5,533 nt of DNA, taken from the NCBI GenBank assembly GCA_958414155.1, contig CATYWI010000109.1, positions 1 through 5,533 on the forward strand. Direction: 5' to 3'. Positions 5,038 through 5,533 of the stretch are shown here, one piece after another. The notes under the pieces were generated by a model. That model did not search any database and was not told the origin of the DNA. It saw only the letters and a list, made by a program, of their open reading frames with translations. The DNA is from an uncultured Anaerotruncus sp. (GTDB lineage: Bacteria; Bacillota_A; Clostridia; Oscillospirales; CAG-272). The translations under genes were made by a program, and so were the position numbers. Each line of letters begins with the position of its first letter. Within the stretch, counting starts at the first letter, position 1.

Positions 5038-5046
5038 TGATATAAT
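5018..5046 (+). promoter_or_regulatory. Promoter of the alpha/beta-hydrolase gene
   Basis: TTGCAA (5018-5023), a 17-bp spacer ending in TGA, and TATAAT (5041-5046) make a strong extended -10 promoter with a leader of about 55 nt to the ATG. The A-rich stretch at 4995-5004 lies just upstream, where an UP element would be. The -35 box and half the spacer sit inside an inverted repeat. Confidence 0.78.
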
Positions 5047-5108
5047 ATTCTAAAAGGTGACACTGAAAGCACAGGCACAGCCAAGGTCACGAAAAGGGAG
5101 ACGCCATC

Positions 5109-5533
5109 ATGATAAACAAAACGTTTGAACTTTCACCAGATTACCGCGGTGCAACGATAACCGCGTACATAGTTGACAACACGCCGGAGCTAAAGCTCGC
5201 GCCGCGCCGCGCAGTCGTGGTCTGCCCCGGCGGAGGGTACCATTTCCTCTCCGACCGCGAGGCTGAACCCATTGTGATGCAGTTCCTTGCCAAAAATATG
5301 AATGTTTTTCTGCTTCGCTACACTGTGGGACAGCAGAAAACCGAAACGAGCGCGGGAGCTGTGGGATATGCTCCGCTCATTGAGGCGGGACTTGCCATAA
5401 AATTTGTGCGCGACCATGCCGAGGAATACGGCACAGATCCGTCCAAGGTGTTCATCCTCGGTTTTTCCGCCGGAGGACACGTTGCCGCATCGGCAGGCAC
5501 GCTCTGGAACATTCCCGAGGTTCGCGACGCGAT
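5109..5533 (+). CDS. Alpha/beta-hydrolase, carbohydrate esterase/lipase-like (partial, N-terminal 141 aa)
   Basis: The reading frame is open to the right edge, so the C-terminal half, with the catalytic Asp and His, is missing. What is visible is the N-terminal half of a serine esterase of the BD-FAE/acetyl-xylan-esterase type. After a first strand ITAYIVDN comes VVVCPGGGYHFLSDREAEP (37-54), whose PGGGY supplies the oxyanion-hole glycines. A strand and Arg-Tyr (LLRYTV, 68-73) follow. After a helix with FVRDHAEEYGTDPSKVFILG comes the nucleophile elbow GFSAGGH with Ser120. No signal peptide is present, so it probably acts in the cytoplasm, for example deacetylating imported oligosaccharides. 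AAAGGGAG about 8 bases before the ATG supports the start. It is divergent from the flavin reductase gene, 303 bp away. The substrate cannot be told from this half. Confidence 0.9.
   Translation, partial: MINKTFELSPDYRGATITAYIVDNTPELKLAPRRAVVVCPGGGYHFLSDREAEPIVMQFLAKNMNVFLLRYTVGQQKTETSAGAVGYAPLIEAGLAIKFVRDHAEEYGTDPSKVFILGFSAGGHVAASAGTLWNIPEVRDA

Noticed and set aside
4842..5090. Minus-strand open frame of 82 codons in the divergent spacer
   Set aside because: It runs through both hairpins and the AT-rich promoter zone, shows no recognisable domain, and has no good ribosome site. It remains only a weak possibility if a minus-strand transcript is found.
5057..5090. GTGAC...GTCAC repeat in the hydrolase leader, considered as an operator or riboswitch stem
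   Set aside because: It has only 5 bp with a 24-nt loop and no further supporting structure. It is expected by chance.

Overview
The window looks like a piece of a chromosome from a Gram-positive anaerobe of the class Clostridia, probably a gut or rumen Oscillospiraceae-type lineage. This rests on the gene content: a feoAB operon with a FeoB-associated Cys-rich membrane peptide, an EF-P gene followed by a CD1247-type coiled-coil protein, and a short DtxR-family regulator. Strong Shine-Dalgarno sequences, AT-rich spacers and consensus sigma-A promoters between moderately GC-rich genes agree with it. The genus cannot be read from 5.5 kb, and I saw no mobile element, CRISPR array, tRNA or rRNA.

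Left part (1-2633, minus strand): an iron-uptake operon. A textbook promoter (TTGACA, 17 bp, TGATATAAT) fires leftward through a perfect 20-bp palindromic operator into feoA. feoA overlaps feoB by four bases. After feoB comes a perfect 19-bp-arm hairpin, then a 53-residue FeoB-associated Cys-rich membrane peptide. Next, with its own ribosome binding site, come the first 15 codons of a gene that looks like the small subunit of a ferredoxin:NADP+/sulfide dehydrogenase-type flavoprotein.

Middle (2634-3836, plus strand): an intergenic stretch with roughly helically phased A-tracts leads into the efp promoter. efp is followed by a small protein with a CD1247-like coiled-coil start and an unusual Asp/Glu/Cys-rich tail, and then by a strong hairpin terminator.

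Right part (3837-5533): a DtxR/MntR-family metal regulator has its own extended -10 promoter. Its metal-site residues (Met13, Cys104, Glu107, His108) match the iron-type (DtxR/IdeR) set rather than the manganese-type (MntR) set. It converges on a flavin-reductase-like gene on the minus strand. A 303-bp divergent spacer (4806-5108) holds two minus-oriented terminator-like hairpins and the promoter of a plus-strand alpha/beta-hydrolase (esterase/lipase-like) that runs off the window.

The most coherent story is local iron homeostasis. Regulator, operator, transporter, accessory peptide and possibly redox partners lie within about 5 kb. The regulator-to-operator link is inference from motif type and proximity.
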